Assembly: GCF_009707515.1 (NCBI RefSeq)
Contig: NZ_WLYI01000015.1
Coordinates: 62,001 to 126,000, forward strand
Length of the DNA: 64,000 nucleotides
Reading direction: 5' to 3'
Source: Pseudomonas karstica
Lineage (GTDB): Bacteria > Pseudomonadota > Gammaproteobacteria > Pseudomonadales > Pseudomonadaceae
The translations under genes and the position numbers were made by a program. Below are positions 29,869 through 38,045 of this stretch, one piece after another (positions within the stretch are counted from its first letter, which is position 1; each line of letters opens with the position of its first letter). Below the pieces are notes generated by a model. That model was not told the DNA's origin. It saw nothing but the letters and a program-made list of their open reading frames with translations, and did not search any database.

Positions 29869-31413
29869 TTATTGCATCTGCCTGTCCCAGGCGCCGTCGC
29901 TGGTTCGTGGCAGCAGGTGTTTTTTGATTCGTTCGCTGGGGGTCATCTCGAAGCGGTCCGTCAACCGGTAGTAACGTGGCTGTTGGTAAGACGCCAGTCG
30001 TTGGGTGGCCCACTCGGCGACCGCAGGCCAGTCGTACGCGATGTTTTCCTCAAGTTGCACGTACAACAGGATTTCCTGTTCGCCAATGGCCGATTCGACC
30101 CCCACCGCTGCACAGGCTTGTACCGCGGGGTGGTTGCTGAACACGCGCTCCACCTCCCACGCCGATACGTTCTCGCCGCGCACGCGCATGCTGTCGGTAC
30201 GCCTGCCGACAAAAAACAGATCGCCGTCGGCGTCGAAGCGGGCCATGTCGCCGGTATGCAGTCGCCCGTTGCGCAAGGCCTGGGCTGTGGCGGCAGGGTT
30301 TTCCAGGTAGCCGGGCAGGAATACACCTTCCACCGGGCTCGACAAAACAATCTCGCCCAATTGCCCGGCCGCCACGGGTTGGCCTTCGGTGTCCAGTAAT
30401 TCGACCGTCAGCCACGGCAGCGCCTTACCCACGGAGCCCGGTTTGTTGCTGGCGTTGAGGGTGGCAAAACTGGCGCATTCGGTCATGCCATAACATTCGC
30501 GTAACGGGCAGCCAAAACGTTGTTCAATCGCTGCCCAGTTGTTCAGGCTGACCCCTGCACCCCAGAGCGTACGCAGGCTGTGGTGCGCCGGCCAGGCCGA
30601 GGCATCCTGGCTCATGAGAATGTCGAGAATGCCCCCCAGGTAATGCAACTGGGTTGCGCCGTACGTTTGGCATTGGGCCCAGAAACGGCTGGCGGAAAAG
30701 CGTTGCACGACATTGAGTTGTACATCGGCAAGAAATGGCAACAGCAACATCTGCGCACCGCCGATATGGCACAGTGGTTCCCACAGCAACAAGCGGTCGG
30801 CGGCTTGCACGTCGGCCACCTTGAGCACCGCTTCGCCGGCGATCCGCATCATCCGATGGGTGAAAATCACGCCCTTGGGCGCGCCTGTGGTACCGGAGGT
30901 GTAGATCAGGCACAAGGCTGCATCGCTGGCGCTTTCCACTAATTGCAGCGGCGCACCTATGCAGTGTTGGGCATCATCGTGCAGCGCGTCGATCGACTGG
31001 TAGGGCAGGTTGGCGGCTGCGCTTTGCTGGAGCAGCGGTTCGAAACCATCATCGGCTATCACCAGCGCGGGCCTGGCATGTTCAAACGGATAATCGAGGC
31101 CTGGTCCGCGCAGCCGCGTGTTGATTGGAATCCACACCAGCCCCGAAAGGATCAGCGCATAGATCAGCACAATCTGTTCGTCGCTGTTGTTCAGCATCAC
31201 TGCTACCCGTTGCCCCGCTGTCAATCCTTGCGCTGCCAGTACCGCTTGCAGTGCGGCGACGCGGGCGCGCAAGGCGCCAGTCTGCAAAGAGCGTCCGTCG
31301 AAGGTGATGCGCACACTGCTGTCATCGCTCATCAACCCCGCGTAAATCAATGGTGCCGTTACCAAGTGGTCATCCGTGATTCGTCGAGGAAAAAACTCGG
31401 TATAGGTATGCAT
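29869..31413 (-). CDS. Acyl-CoA synthetase/AMP-dependent ligase
   Basis: A 514-residue ANL-superfamily adenylating enzyme. The AMP-binding P-loop is LIYTSGTTGAPKGVIFTH near residue 170. The second motif is RECYGMTECASF, the third is GRLHTGDMARFDADG, and the hinge is FVGRRTDSMRVRGENVS. The C-terminal catalytic Lys lies in MTPSERIKKHLL. It activates a carboxylic acid to its CoA thioester; acyl preference is unknown, but proximity to crotonase and SDR genes suggests a beta-oxidation-like pathway. It starts 3 bp after the permease stop codon. Confidence 0.9.
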   Translation of the reverse strand: MHTYTEFFPRRITDDHLVTAPLIYAGLMSDDSSVRITFDGRSLQTGALRARVAALQAVLAAQGLTAGQRVAVMLNNSDEQIVLIYALILSGLVWIPINTRLRGPGLDYPFEHARPALVIADDGFEPLLQQSAAANLPYQSIDALHDDAQHCIGAPLQLVESASDAALCLIYTSGTTGAPKGVIFTHRMMRIAGEAVLKVADVQAADRLLLWEPLCHIGGAQMLLLPFLADVQLNVVQRFSASRFWAQCQTYGATQLHYLGGILDILMSQDASAWPAHHSLRTLWGAGVSLNNWAAIEQRFGCPLRECYGMTECASFATLNASNKPGSVGKALPWLTVELLDTEGQPVAAGQLGEIVLSSPVEGVFLPGYLENPAATAQALRNGRLHTGDMARFDADGDLFFVGRRTDSMRVRGENVSAWEVERVFSNHPAVQACAAVGVESAIGEQEILLYVQLEENIAYDWPAVAEWATQRLASYQQPRYYRLTDRFEMTPSERIKKHLLPRTSDGAWDRQMQ

Positions 31414-31416
31414 CTT

Positions 31417-33120
31417 TCAAGCACCTTCGCGTTTGGAAAGGGAGCGTCGCGAGACCCATTGGGCGACGACGGCAAACAGCACAATGAAAACCAGCAGCGT
31501 GGTAGATACCGCGGCCAGTGTCGGGGTAAGTGCCAACTGAATGCTGTCCCACATTTGTTTAGGTAGCGTGGTGTTGATACCGCCGCTGACGAAGATCGCA
31601 ATGGTCAGGTCGTCGAACGAGGTGATGAACGCCAGCAAGAAGGCCGCCATCAAACTGCCTGACATCAACGGCAGCGTGATCGTGCGCAATCGCGTGAACG
31701 TCCCGGCGCCGAGGATTCGTGCGGCATCGTCCAGGCGCCAGTCGTACTGACGGAAAGCTGCCGAGAGGGTCACCACCACATAAGGCAGTGCCAACACCGT
31801 GTGGCCAAGGATCAAACCAAGATCCTTGCCCGCCAGCCCGAGCCGCGAGAACAGATAAAGCAGGCCCAGGGCAATCACGATGCGCGGCACGATCAGCGGT
31901 GCGATGAACAGCGCAAACAGGCTTTTACGCCAGCGTGCCGACAAGCGCCGCATGCCCATTGTCGCGCCGAACCCGAGCACCAACGCCAGGAATGCGGTCG
32001 CGACACCTACACCAAGGGAGCGCAGCAGTGCCGTTTGCCACACCGGCGAGGTGAAGAATTCGGCAAACCACTTGAAGCTGTACAGCTTGGGCGGGAAGGC
32101 AATGAACGGGCTGCTGGTGAAGGCCAGGGGGATCACCACCAATACCGGCAGAATCAGCAGCATGACCAGCAACACGCTGTAGCCGGGCAGGATCACCCCA
32201 TCTCCCGAACGCTGGCGACCGGAGCTGAATCGCGAGCACAAATGCCCGATGGCGAACAGCAGTTGCAGGCCCCGGCCGGACTGGCGGTCTTTAGGTGCCT
32301 CGCCACCCAGGGAGGAGAGCCCGGCAACCCGGTCGTAAATCAGAAACACCAGCAACGAGCAGGCCAGCAATACAACCGACAGCGCCCCGGCAAAATGCAT
32401 GTCGAACAGATCGAGCACCGAGGAAATCACCAGTTGCGCGACCATCATTTCCCGCGGCGAACCCAGCAACGCCGGCACGATGAAAAAGCCCAGGCTGGTG
32501 ATGAACACCAGCAGCGCGGCGGCGGCGATGCCGGGCGCCGACAGTGGCAAAAAGATGCTGAAGAAACTCATCGGCCCGCTGGCACCCAGCGTCTGTGCGG
32601 CGGGGGCCAGGCGTTTGTCGATGCTGCGCATGATCGGCAACAGCGTGATCACCGCCAGCGGCAGCATCGAGTGGACCATCCCGATCAGTACGCCGGACAA
32701 CGCTGGTACCAACCCGGACGGATTATCCATGACCTGCGCCGCCATGCTGGTGACCAGCCCCTTGCGTGACAACAGCAGCATCCAGGCGTAGGTCTTGACC
32801 AGGTAGCTGGTCCAGAACGGCAGCATGATCCATAGCATCCAGCGCTCACGGCCATGGGGCGACAAGCGCGTCAGCAGGTAGGTCACCGGGTACGCGAGCA
32901 ATACCGAAAGCAGTGCGGTGAGTGCCGAGATCCAGAAGGTAATGCCGAGCACGCGGCCGTAGACCGGTGTTGCAGCGATGCGTTCGAAATTCTCCAGGCT
33001 CAGTTCGCCGCTGCTGTTTTGAACGCTGCCCATGAGCATCTCTGCCACCGGCAACAGAAAAAACACCCCGAGAAACAGTAGCGCCGGAATGGCCGGCAAT
33101 AGCCGTTTTGGAAAACTCAT
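31417..33120 (-). CDS. Fused ABC-transporter permease (PotB-PotC-like in one chain)
   Basis: A 567-residue inner-membrane protein that contains two permease halves normally encoded by two genes. The first half (about 1-275) has the EAA-like loop LAPAAQTLGASGPMSFFSIF. The second (about 300-560) has LDDAARILGAGTFTRLRTI. Each half has about six hydrophobic segments, and the linker (about 275-310) is polar and Arg/Gly-rich. The family is that of polyamine/opine-type importers. The start overlaps the end of the ATPase gene by 4 bp, and the CoA ligase follows after 3 bp. Confidence 0.9.
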   Translation of the reverse strand: MSFPKRLLPAIPALLFLGVFFLLPVAEMLMGSVQNSSGELSLENFERIAATPVYGRVLGITFWISALTALLSVLLAYPVTYLLTRLSPHGRERWMLWIMLPFWTSYLVKTYAWMLLLSRKGLVTSMAAQVMDNPSGLVPALSGVLIGMVHSMLPLAVITLLPIMRSIDKRLAPAAQTLGASGPMSFFSIFLPLSAPGIAAAALLVFITSLGFFIVPALLGSPREMMVAQLVISSVLDLFDMHFAGALSVVLLACSLLVFLIYDRVAGLSSLGGEAPKDRQSGRGLQLLFAIGHLCSRFSSGRQRSGDGVILPGYSVLLVMLLILPVLVVIPLAFTSSPFIAFPPKLYSFKWFAEFFTSPVWQTALLRSLGVGVATAFLALVLGFGATMGMRRLSARWRKSLFALFIAPLIVPRIVIALGLLYLFSRLGLAGKDLGLILGHTVLALPYVVVTLSAAFRQYDWRLDDAARILGAGTFTRLRTITLPLMSGSLMAAFLLAFITSFDDLTIAIFVSGGINTTLPKQMWDSIQLALTPTLAAVSTTLLVFIVLFAVVAQWVSRRSLSKREGA

Positions 33121-34187
33121 GGCTGGGCCTGCGCAGGCAGGAGGGTGGCGCGGTGGGCGTCCCAGGTAATACCAACGTCATCGCCGATGCGCGGATCGAT
33201 GTGGCGGGCACAGCGCACGCTGAACCTGGCGCCGGAGGGCAAGCGAATCAGCGCGCGGGTGTCACTGCCCAGGAACACACATTCATCCACCTTGCCGACC
33301 AGCAGCCCGGCACTCGGTTCGGTGAGGCGCGCCGCTTCCGGGCGCACCAGGACGAAGTTGTCGCGGTTGTCGACTTGAGTCGAAGTCTCATGCCCGACAC
33401 AGCCACTGAGCTCAAGCAGGCGGCCTTCGACGTTCAGTTGCGTGGCGTTTTCGCGTTTGCCTTGCAGTACGTTGGAGTGGCCGATGAACTCGGCGGCAAA
33501 CAGGCTGGCGGGGCGGTCATAGAGTTCCTGCGGTGTCGCCAACTGCTCGATGCGAGCCTTGTTCATCAGGCAAATCCGGTCGGAAAGGGTCAGCGCTTCT
33601 TCTTGGTCGTGGGTCACATAGATGAAGGTTGCACCGAGCTCCTTGTGCATGCGTCGGATCTCCAACTGCATGTGCTCACGTAGATTCTTGTCGAGTGCGC
33701 CGAGGGGTTCATCGAGCAAAATTATCGATGGCCGATAAGCGAAGCAACGCGCCAGGGCAATACGTTGCTGTTGCCCGCCGGACAGCTCAGAGGGGTAGCG
33801 ATGAGCGAATTCATGCATGCGCACCATGGTCAGTGCGTCGTCAACGGCTTCTTCGAGCTTGCGCTTTTCGTACTTGCGCATCCGCAGGCCATAAGCGACG
33901 TTGTCGCGCACACTCATGTGCGGAAACAGCGCATAGCTCTGGAACACCAGGCCGATCCCGCGTTTGCCCGGTGCGGTATGTGTGGCCTCCTGGCCGTCGA
34001 TCAGCAACTGACCGCTACTCGGCGGCACCAACCCCGAAATCATCTGCAACAGCGTGGATTTGCCCGAGCCCGAAGGCCCGAGCAGGGTGAGAAACTCACC
34101 TTCACGCACCTGGATATCGGTGGGCTGCACCGCAACGAACTGGCCATAGGTCTTGCCCAGTCCACGAGTTTCTAGTTTTACGCTCAT
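33117..34187 (-). CDS. ABC-transporter ATP-binding protein (PotA-like)
   Basis: A 356-residue ATPase. Walker A is GPSGSGKST, the Q-loop segment is GLVFQSYALFPHM, the signature is LSGGQQQRIALARC, Walker B is IILLDEPLGALD and the switch His is in VTHDQEEA. A C-terminal TOBE domain (about 270-350) follows, as in polyamine/iron importers. It drives the adjacent fused permease. The gene order substrate-binding protein, ATPase, permease, ligase on the minus strand forms a tight operon. Confidence 0.95.
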   Translation of the reverse strand: MSVKLETRGLGKTYGQFVAVQPTDIQVREGEFLTLLGPSGSGKSTLLQMISGLVPPSSGQLLIDGQEATHTAPGKRGIGLVFQSYALFPHMSVRDNVAYGLRMRKYEKRKLEEAVDDALTMVRMHEFAHRYPSELSGGQQQRIALARCFAYRPSIILLDEPLGALDKNLREHMQLEIRRMHKELGATFIYVTHDQEEALTLSDRICLMNKARIEQLATPQELYDRPASLFAAEFIGHSNVLQGKRENATQLNVEGRLLELSGCVGHETSTQVDNRDNFVLVRPEAARLTEPSAGLLVGKVDECVFLGSDTRALIRLPSGARFSVRCARHIDPRIGDDVGITWDAHRATLLPAQAQP

Positions 34188-34199
34188 GCAACGACTCCC

Positions 34200-35261
34200 T
34201 TACGACAAGATCCAGGCGTTGAAACGTTCGGTGACCTGAGTACGGTTGTCTGCCCACCACTGTGGGCTCGGCAGGCGCATGTTCTTCAGGTTCTGCGGCG
34301 CGGTCGGCAGCAAGGCCGCTCGTTCAGCCGGGATATCGTCGAAGGATTTACGGTTGGTCGGCCCGTAGGCCAGGTCATCGGTGAACGCGGCCTGACGCTT
34401 GGCATCGGCGCAAAAGCGCACGAACTGCGTGGCCATTTGCGCACGCGGCGTGCCTTTTGGAACGGCCCAGCCCTCGATGGAGTACAAGCCCTGGTTCCAG
34501 ACAATCTGTACCGGAGCGCCGTTTTCCAGCGCCGCCTGAGCGCGACCGTTCCAGATCGAGATCATGTCGACCTCGCCGCTCTGGATGGCTTGCATGGCCT
34601 GCGCGCCGGAAGTCCACCACAGGTCAATGTGCGGTTTGATCTTGTCGAGACTTTTGAACGCGCGGTCGACGTCCAGCGGGTATAGCTCGTCGAGCCCGAC
34701 GCCGTCGGCCAGCAACGCTTGTTCCAGAGTGTCCAGTGGGCTGCGGCGCAAGCAGCGACGACCGGGAAATTTTTCGACATTCCAGAAATCTGCCCATGAC
34801 TGCGGAGTGTCCTGGGTAAAGGTATCGGTGCGGTAGGCGAGTACTGTGGAGTACACATCGACGCCAAGAAAGTTCGGCGTAATCGCTTCCGGCAGCAAGT
34901 CCGGGAACTCTTCGCTGCTAAGGCCGAGCGGCTCGAGAAACCCCTGGCTTTGCAGGTAGGGAATGTCTGCCGAAATAGTCAGGGTGGTGACGTCCCAGAC
35001 ATAGTTGCGGGTTTTGACCATCGCTGAGAATTGCGCGACTGGTTGTGACTCCCGGGCAACACTGATCACCTTGATGCCAGTGGCTTTTTCAAAGGGGTCG
35101 TAAAACGCCTTGCGGTAGGCGTTGGTGTAGGGGCCGCCGGGGTCGGAGACGATAATTCGGCGGTCGGCTGCACGCACTACACTCGGCAGACTGCAAGCCA
35201 AGGCAAGTGTCGCGCCTGCCTTGAGCAGATGTCGACGGCCAGGGTTTTCGGGGTTGCTCAT
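34200..35261 (-). CDS. ABC-transporter substrate-binding protein (PotD-like)
   Basis: The protein has 353 residues. The N-terminus carries RRHLLKAGATLALACSLPSV, a twin-Arg, Tat-like export signal, ending at VVRAADRR. The mature domain is of the polyamine/opine-binding type (PotD/AotJ-like extracellular binding family 1), with segments PGGPYTNAYRKAFYDPFEK and EVDMISIWNGRAQAA. The ligand is not identifiable, but the linked CoA pathway suggests that it may be an organic acid or amide rather than a polyamine. Confidence 0.88.
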   Translation of the reverse strand: MSNPENPGRRHLLKAGATLALACSLPSVVRAADRRIIVSDPGGPYTNAYRKAFYDPFEKATGIKVISVARESQPVAQFSAMVKTRNYVWDVTTLTISADIPYLQSQGFLEPLGLSSEEFPDLLPEAITPNFLGVDVYSTVLAYRTDTFTQDTPQSWADFWNVEKFPGRRCLRRSPLDTLEQALLADGVGLDELYPLDVDRAFKSLDKIKPHIDLWWTSGAQAMQAIQSGEVDMISIWNGRAQAALENGAPVQIVWNQGLYSIEGWAVPKGTPRAQMATQFVRFCADAKRQAAFTDDLAYGPTNRKSFDDIPAERAALLPTAPQNLKNMRLPSPQWWADNRTQVTERFNAWILS

Positions 35262-35412
35262 GAAGGACTCCTGCGAAAAACGAAAGTATCGTTAGGAAGG
35301 CGAGGACATCGGCAGTTCATAAGATCGCGTGGGGTTGCCGGAGAGGGTGCATTGCCGCCGCCGTGCGCGTTGTACTCGTCACCGGCCATTTAGACCGGTG
35401 AAGAGTCATTTG

Positions 35413-36177
35413 TCAGGCTTGCTTGGCCCGTTGCTTGAAGAACTCTTCCATCATGCGGGCCGGCTCACCGGAATCGTAGGCCTCTTTCTGCAGGCGTCGG
35501 CCGGCTTCGATGCAGTTCTTGAAGCCCGGATCGCTCATCTCGCGAAAACGCTGCTTGTCCAGGCGCATGGCAATTGGTGGTTTGGCCGCCAGCTCGTTGG
35601 CGATCTGCAAGGATTTGGCGAACACCTCATTGGCGGGCACCAGGTGATGGATCAAGCCAATGCGCTGGCACTCGTCGGCGTCCATCAAGCGGCCGGTCAA
35701 GGTCAACTCAATGGTGCGCGACATGCCGAGCATGCTGTTCATGATCCATGGCCCCGTGGTGCTCGGGATTCCGGAATTGATTTCCGGCTGCCCCATGCGC
35801 ACCCCTGCATGGCCGACCCGCACGTCGCCGAGCAACGCGACCTGGAACGCCGAACCGGCGGCAGTGCCATTCAATGCAATGACCAGCGGCTTGGACAGGC
35901 CGCGCAGTGTTGCGTAGTAGCGCTCCCATTCACCGACCCACTCCACGGCACGTTCACCGTCAAAGTCATGCGCTTCGGAAAGGTCCTGGCCAGCAGAAAA
36001 AGCGCGGTCGCCAGCGCCAGTGAGAATCAGCGCCTTGATGGCAGGGTCGGCGTCATAGGCGATCAGTGCATCGATAATTTCGTTACGCATAGCGGTGGTC
36101 CAGGCGTTCAGGACTGCTGGACGATTGAGGGTGATAACAGCCACGGAACCTTGAGTTTCTAGCACAATGCTTGACAT
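35413..36177 (-). CDS. Enoyl-CoA hydratase/isomerase family protein
   Basis: A 254-residue crotonase-fold enzyme. The oxyanion-hole segments are FSAGQDLSEAHDF and NGTAAGSAFQVALLGDVRVG. The acidic residue expected at the first Glu position of hydratases (A-G-G-G-x-E) is absent here, while a Glu is present in GQPEINSGIPST. It could therefore be an isomerase, hydrolase or lyase instead of a standard hydratase. It lies upstream of the ABC genes on the same strand, with a gap of 151 bp to the binding-protein gene. Confidence 0.85.
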   Translation of the reverse strand: MSSIVLETQGSVAVITLNRPAVLNAWTTAMRNEIIDALIAYDADPAIKALILTGAGDRAFSAGQDLSEAHDFDGERAVEWVGEWERYYATLRGLSKPLVIALNGTAAGSAFQVALLGDVRVGHAGVRMGQPEINSGIPSTTGPWIMNSMLGMSRTIELTLTGRLMDADECQRIGLIHHLVPANEVFAKSLQIANELAAKPPIAMRLDKQRFREMSDPGFKNCIEAGRRLQKEAYDSGEPARMMEEFFKQRAKQA

Positions 36178-36539
36178 GGTTATCTCTATGCAATAATTGG
36201 TGTTTAATGACGATATAACTATATTAATTTTTGTGCAAGCGGCAGTTATGGCTGCACGTATTGCTCAATCGAGGGGAGTAGTAATCGTGAGTCTCAGGCA
36301 GGAGCTAGCCCGCACCCATGGGTAAGCGGGAGTGAGAAAAGAGTGATGCAGCGCCTGCTTGGTCTGTCGTTTGCCGGTAATCAGGCGCTTTGGGAAAGCT
36401 CTTGGGCGCGACGAGGTGCGGCTCGACAATCATCCCCCAGCCTTATCGCGCACCATTCAGCCTCGGCTGTATTTATTGTGACCATAAGCTCGCTGCCCGA
36501 CACTCAGCTGATTGTCCCTTGTCGTTGCTGGAGTTCTGT
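36178..36539. other. Divergent promoter region between crotonase and SDR genes
   Basis: This 362-bp region separates two divergent genes. The part near 36205-36235 is AT-rich (GACGATATAACTATATTAAT) and is the most likely promoter or operator for the crotonase-ABC operon. No further gene, hairpin or repeat was recognised in it. Confidence 0.4.
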
Positions 36540-37451
36540 ATGAGTGAGTCTGTGCATTTGCAAGATAAGGTCGTGATCGTCACCGGGGCTGGCGGCGGGT
36601 TGGGCCGGGCGCATGCGCTGCTGTTCGCCAGGCACGGAGCCAAAGTGCTGGTGAACGACTTGGGCGGCTCGGCCCAGGGCGAAGGCGCCAACGCATCGGC
36701 GGCAGACCGGGTAGTCGCCGAGATCCGTGAGGCTGGCGGGATTGCCGAGGCCAATCATGATTCGGTCACCGAGGGTGAGAAGATCGTACAGAACGCCCTC
36801 GATGCCTTTGGCCGTATCGATGTGGTGGTGAACAACGCCGGCATCCTGCGGGACAAGACCTTCCATAAAATGGACGATGGCGACTGGGACCTGGTGTATC
36901 GGGTGCATGTCGAAGGCGCCTACAAAGTTACCCGCGCCGCCTGGCCGCACTTGCGTGAGCAAGGCTATGGGCGGGTGATCTTCACGGCGTCAACGTCCGG
37001 GATCTACGGCAACTTTGGCCAATCCAACTACGGCATGGCCAAGCTCGGCCTGTACGGTTTGACCCGGACCCTGGCACTCGAAGGGCGCAAGAGCAACATC
37101 CTGGTCAACGCCATTGCGCCCACCGGCGGTACTCGCATGACCGAGGGCTTGATCCCGCCACAAGTGTTCGAGCGTCTCAAGCCGGAACTGGTCAGCCCGT
37201 TGGTGGTGTACCTGGGCAGCGAGGCCTGCCAGGAAACGTCCGGCCTGTTTGAGGTCGGTGGCGGCTGGATCGGTAAAACCCGTTGGGAGCGTAGCCTGGG
37301 CGTGGGCTTTGATCCCGAGGCCGGTTTCTCCCCGGACGATGTTGCCGCTCATTGGCAGCAAGTCTGCGACTTCGAAGGCGCAGCCCACCCCAAGGACACG
37401 CTCGAAGCCTTGAAGGAAATGATGGCGAACTTGCAGAAGTACGCCCTTTGA
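36540..37451 (+). CDS. SDR dehydrogenase, MFE-2-like 3-hydroxyacyl-CoA type
   Basis: A 303-residue short-chain dehydrogenase. The nucleotide motif is VIVTGAGGGLGRAHALLFAR, the structural motif is VVNNAGILRD, and the catalytic Ser and Tyr/Lys are in TASTSGIYG and YGMAKLG. The sequence KVLVNDLGGSAQGEG and the C-terminal region from about residue 230 resemble the dehydrogenase part of peroxisomal multifunctional enzyme type 2, which oxidises 3-hydroxyacyl-CoA. That fits a beta-oxidation-like role with the CoA ligase and crotonase across the divergent promoter. The ATG follows GGAG. Confidence 0.88.
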   Translation: MSESVHLQDKVVIVTGAGGGLGRAHALLFARHGAKVLVNDLGGSAQGEGANASAADRVVAEIREAGGIAEANHDSVTEGEKIVQNALDAFGRIDVVVNNAGILRDKTFHKMDDGDWDLVYRVHVEGAYKVTRAAWPHLREQGYGRVIFTASTSGIYGNFGQSNYGMAKLGLYGLTRTLALEGRKSNILVNAIAPTGGTRMTEGLIPPQVFERLKPELVSPLVVYLGSEACQETSGLFEVGGGWIGKTRWERSLGVGFDPEAGFSPDDVAAHWQQVCDFEGAAHPKDTLEALKEMMANLQKYAL

Positions 37452-37477
37452 TCGTTGCATGAAAACTGACTAATCAA

Positions 37478-37504
37478 GCGGGGCACTTACGGTGCCCCGC
37501 TTTA
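37478..37504 (+). terminator. Terminator of the SDR gene
   Basis: GCGGGGCAC, loop TTACG, GTGCCCCGC followed by TTTATT is a perfect 9-bp stem with a short T-run, 26 bp after the SDR stop codon. Confidence 0.82.
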
Positions 37505-37514
37505 TTCCAGGCAT

Positions 37515-37542
37515 AAAAAAGGCCGCTGCAAACGCAGCGGCC
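37515..37542 (-). terminator. Minus-strand terminator-like hairpin
   Basis: GGCCGCTGC, loop AAAC, GCAGCGGCC is preceded by a run of six A, so a minus-strand transcript would end in T after the stem. No minus-strand gene immediately upstream of it was found, so its user is unclear. Confidence 0.55.
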
Positions 37543-37740
37543 GAAGTAAGACGTTGGATCAAGGAGCTACAAATCAACGTCAGTGAACACCGCTAACAGA
37601 CTGAAAATAATGATCAGCCTATTGGAATTCGGCTTTCGGTAGCCTGGCGCCCGCACACTGGGGAAGCGTTCGTTTGCCGTGAAAGCCAGGCAAGAATAGT
37701 CGTCTGTAGCAAAATGAAAAATACCGATTCAAGACAAGGA

Positions 37741-37761
37741 CTGTTACCAAATCAGTAACAG
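37741..37761. promoter_or_regulatory. Dyad CTGTTAC-N7-GTAACAG
   Basis: A perfect 7-bp inverted repeat, separated by CAAATCA, lies about 285 bp upstream of the DUF1302 gene. The size and spacing fit an operator, possibly for the LuxR protein encoded downstream; this is inference only. Confidence 0.4.
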
Positions 37762-37783
37762 TTTCAAGCCCTGACGGTACCCC

Positions 37784-37816
37784 TGTAGCCGCTGGCGCAG
37801 CCTGCGATCGGCTGCG
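37784..37816. repeat. Single REP unit (GTAGCCGCTGGCG family)
   Basis: TGTAGCCGCTGGCGCAGCCT followed by GCGATCGGCTGCG matches the repeat unit of the array at 62.2-62.85 kb. The stretch after it, up to 38045, holds no recognised gene and is presumably the DUF1302 promoter. Confidence 0.8.
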
Positions 37817-38045
37817 AAGCGGCCGCCATTCAGGCCATCACATCATTCAAGCCAAACGGCGGCGCTGGTCCGGCATCCATTCCCCTGATAGTTCTCCATC
37901 CACCCCGTCGATAACCCCGCGAATATTCCACCCAGAGCGGCCTTTAATCCTTTCGAGCGACAACACGAATACCTCCTTGGTGCGCTTATCGCTCCTGATG
38001 CGGGGCAGTAGGGTGGGGCCTCTGTCACACCACCGGGGAAGACGC

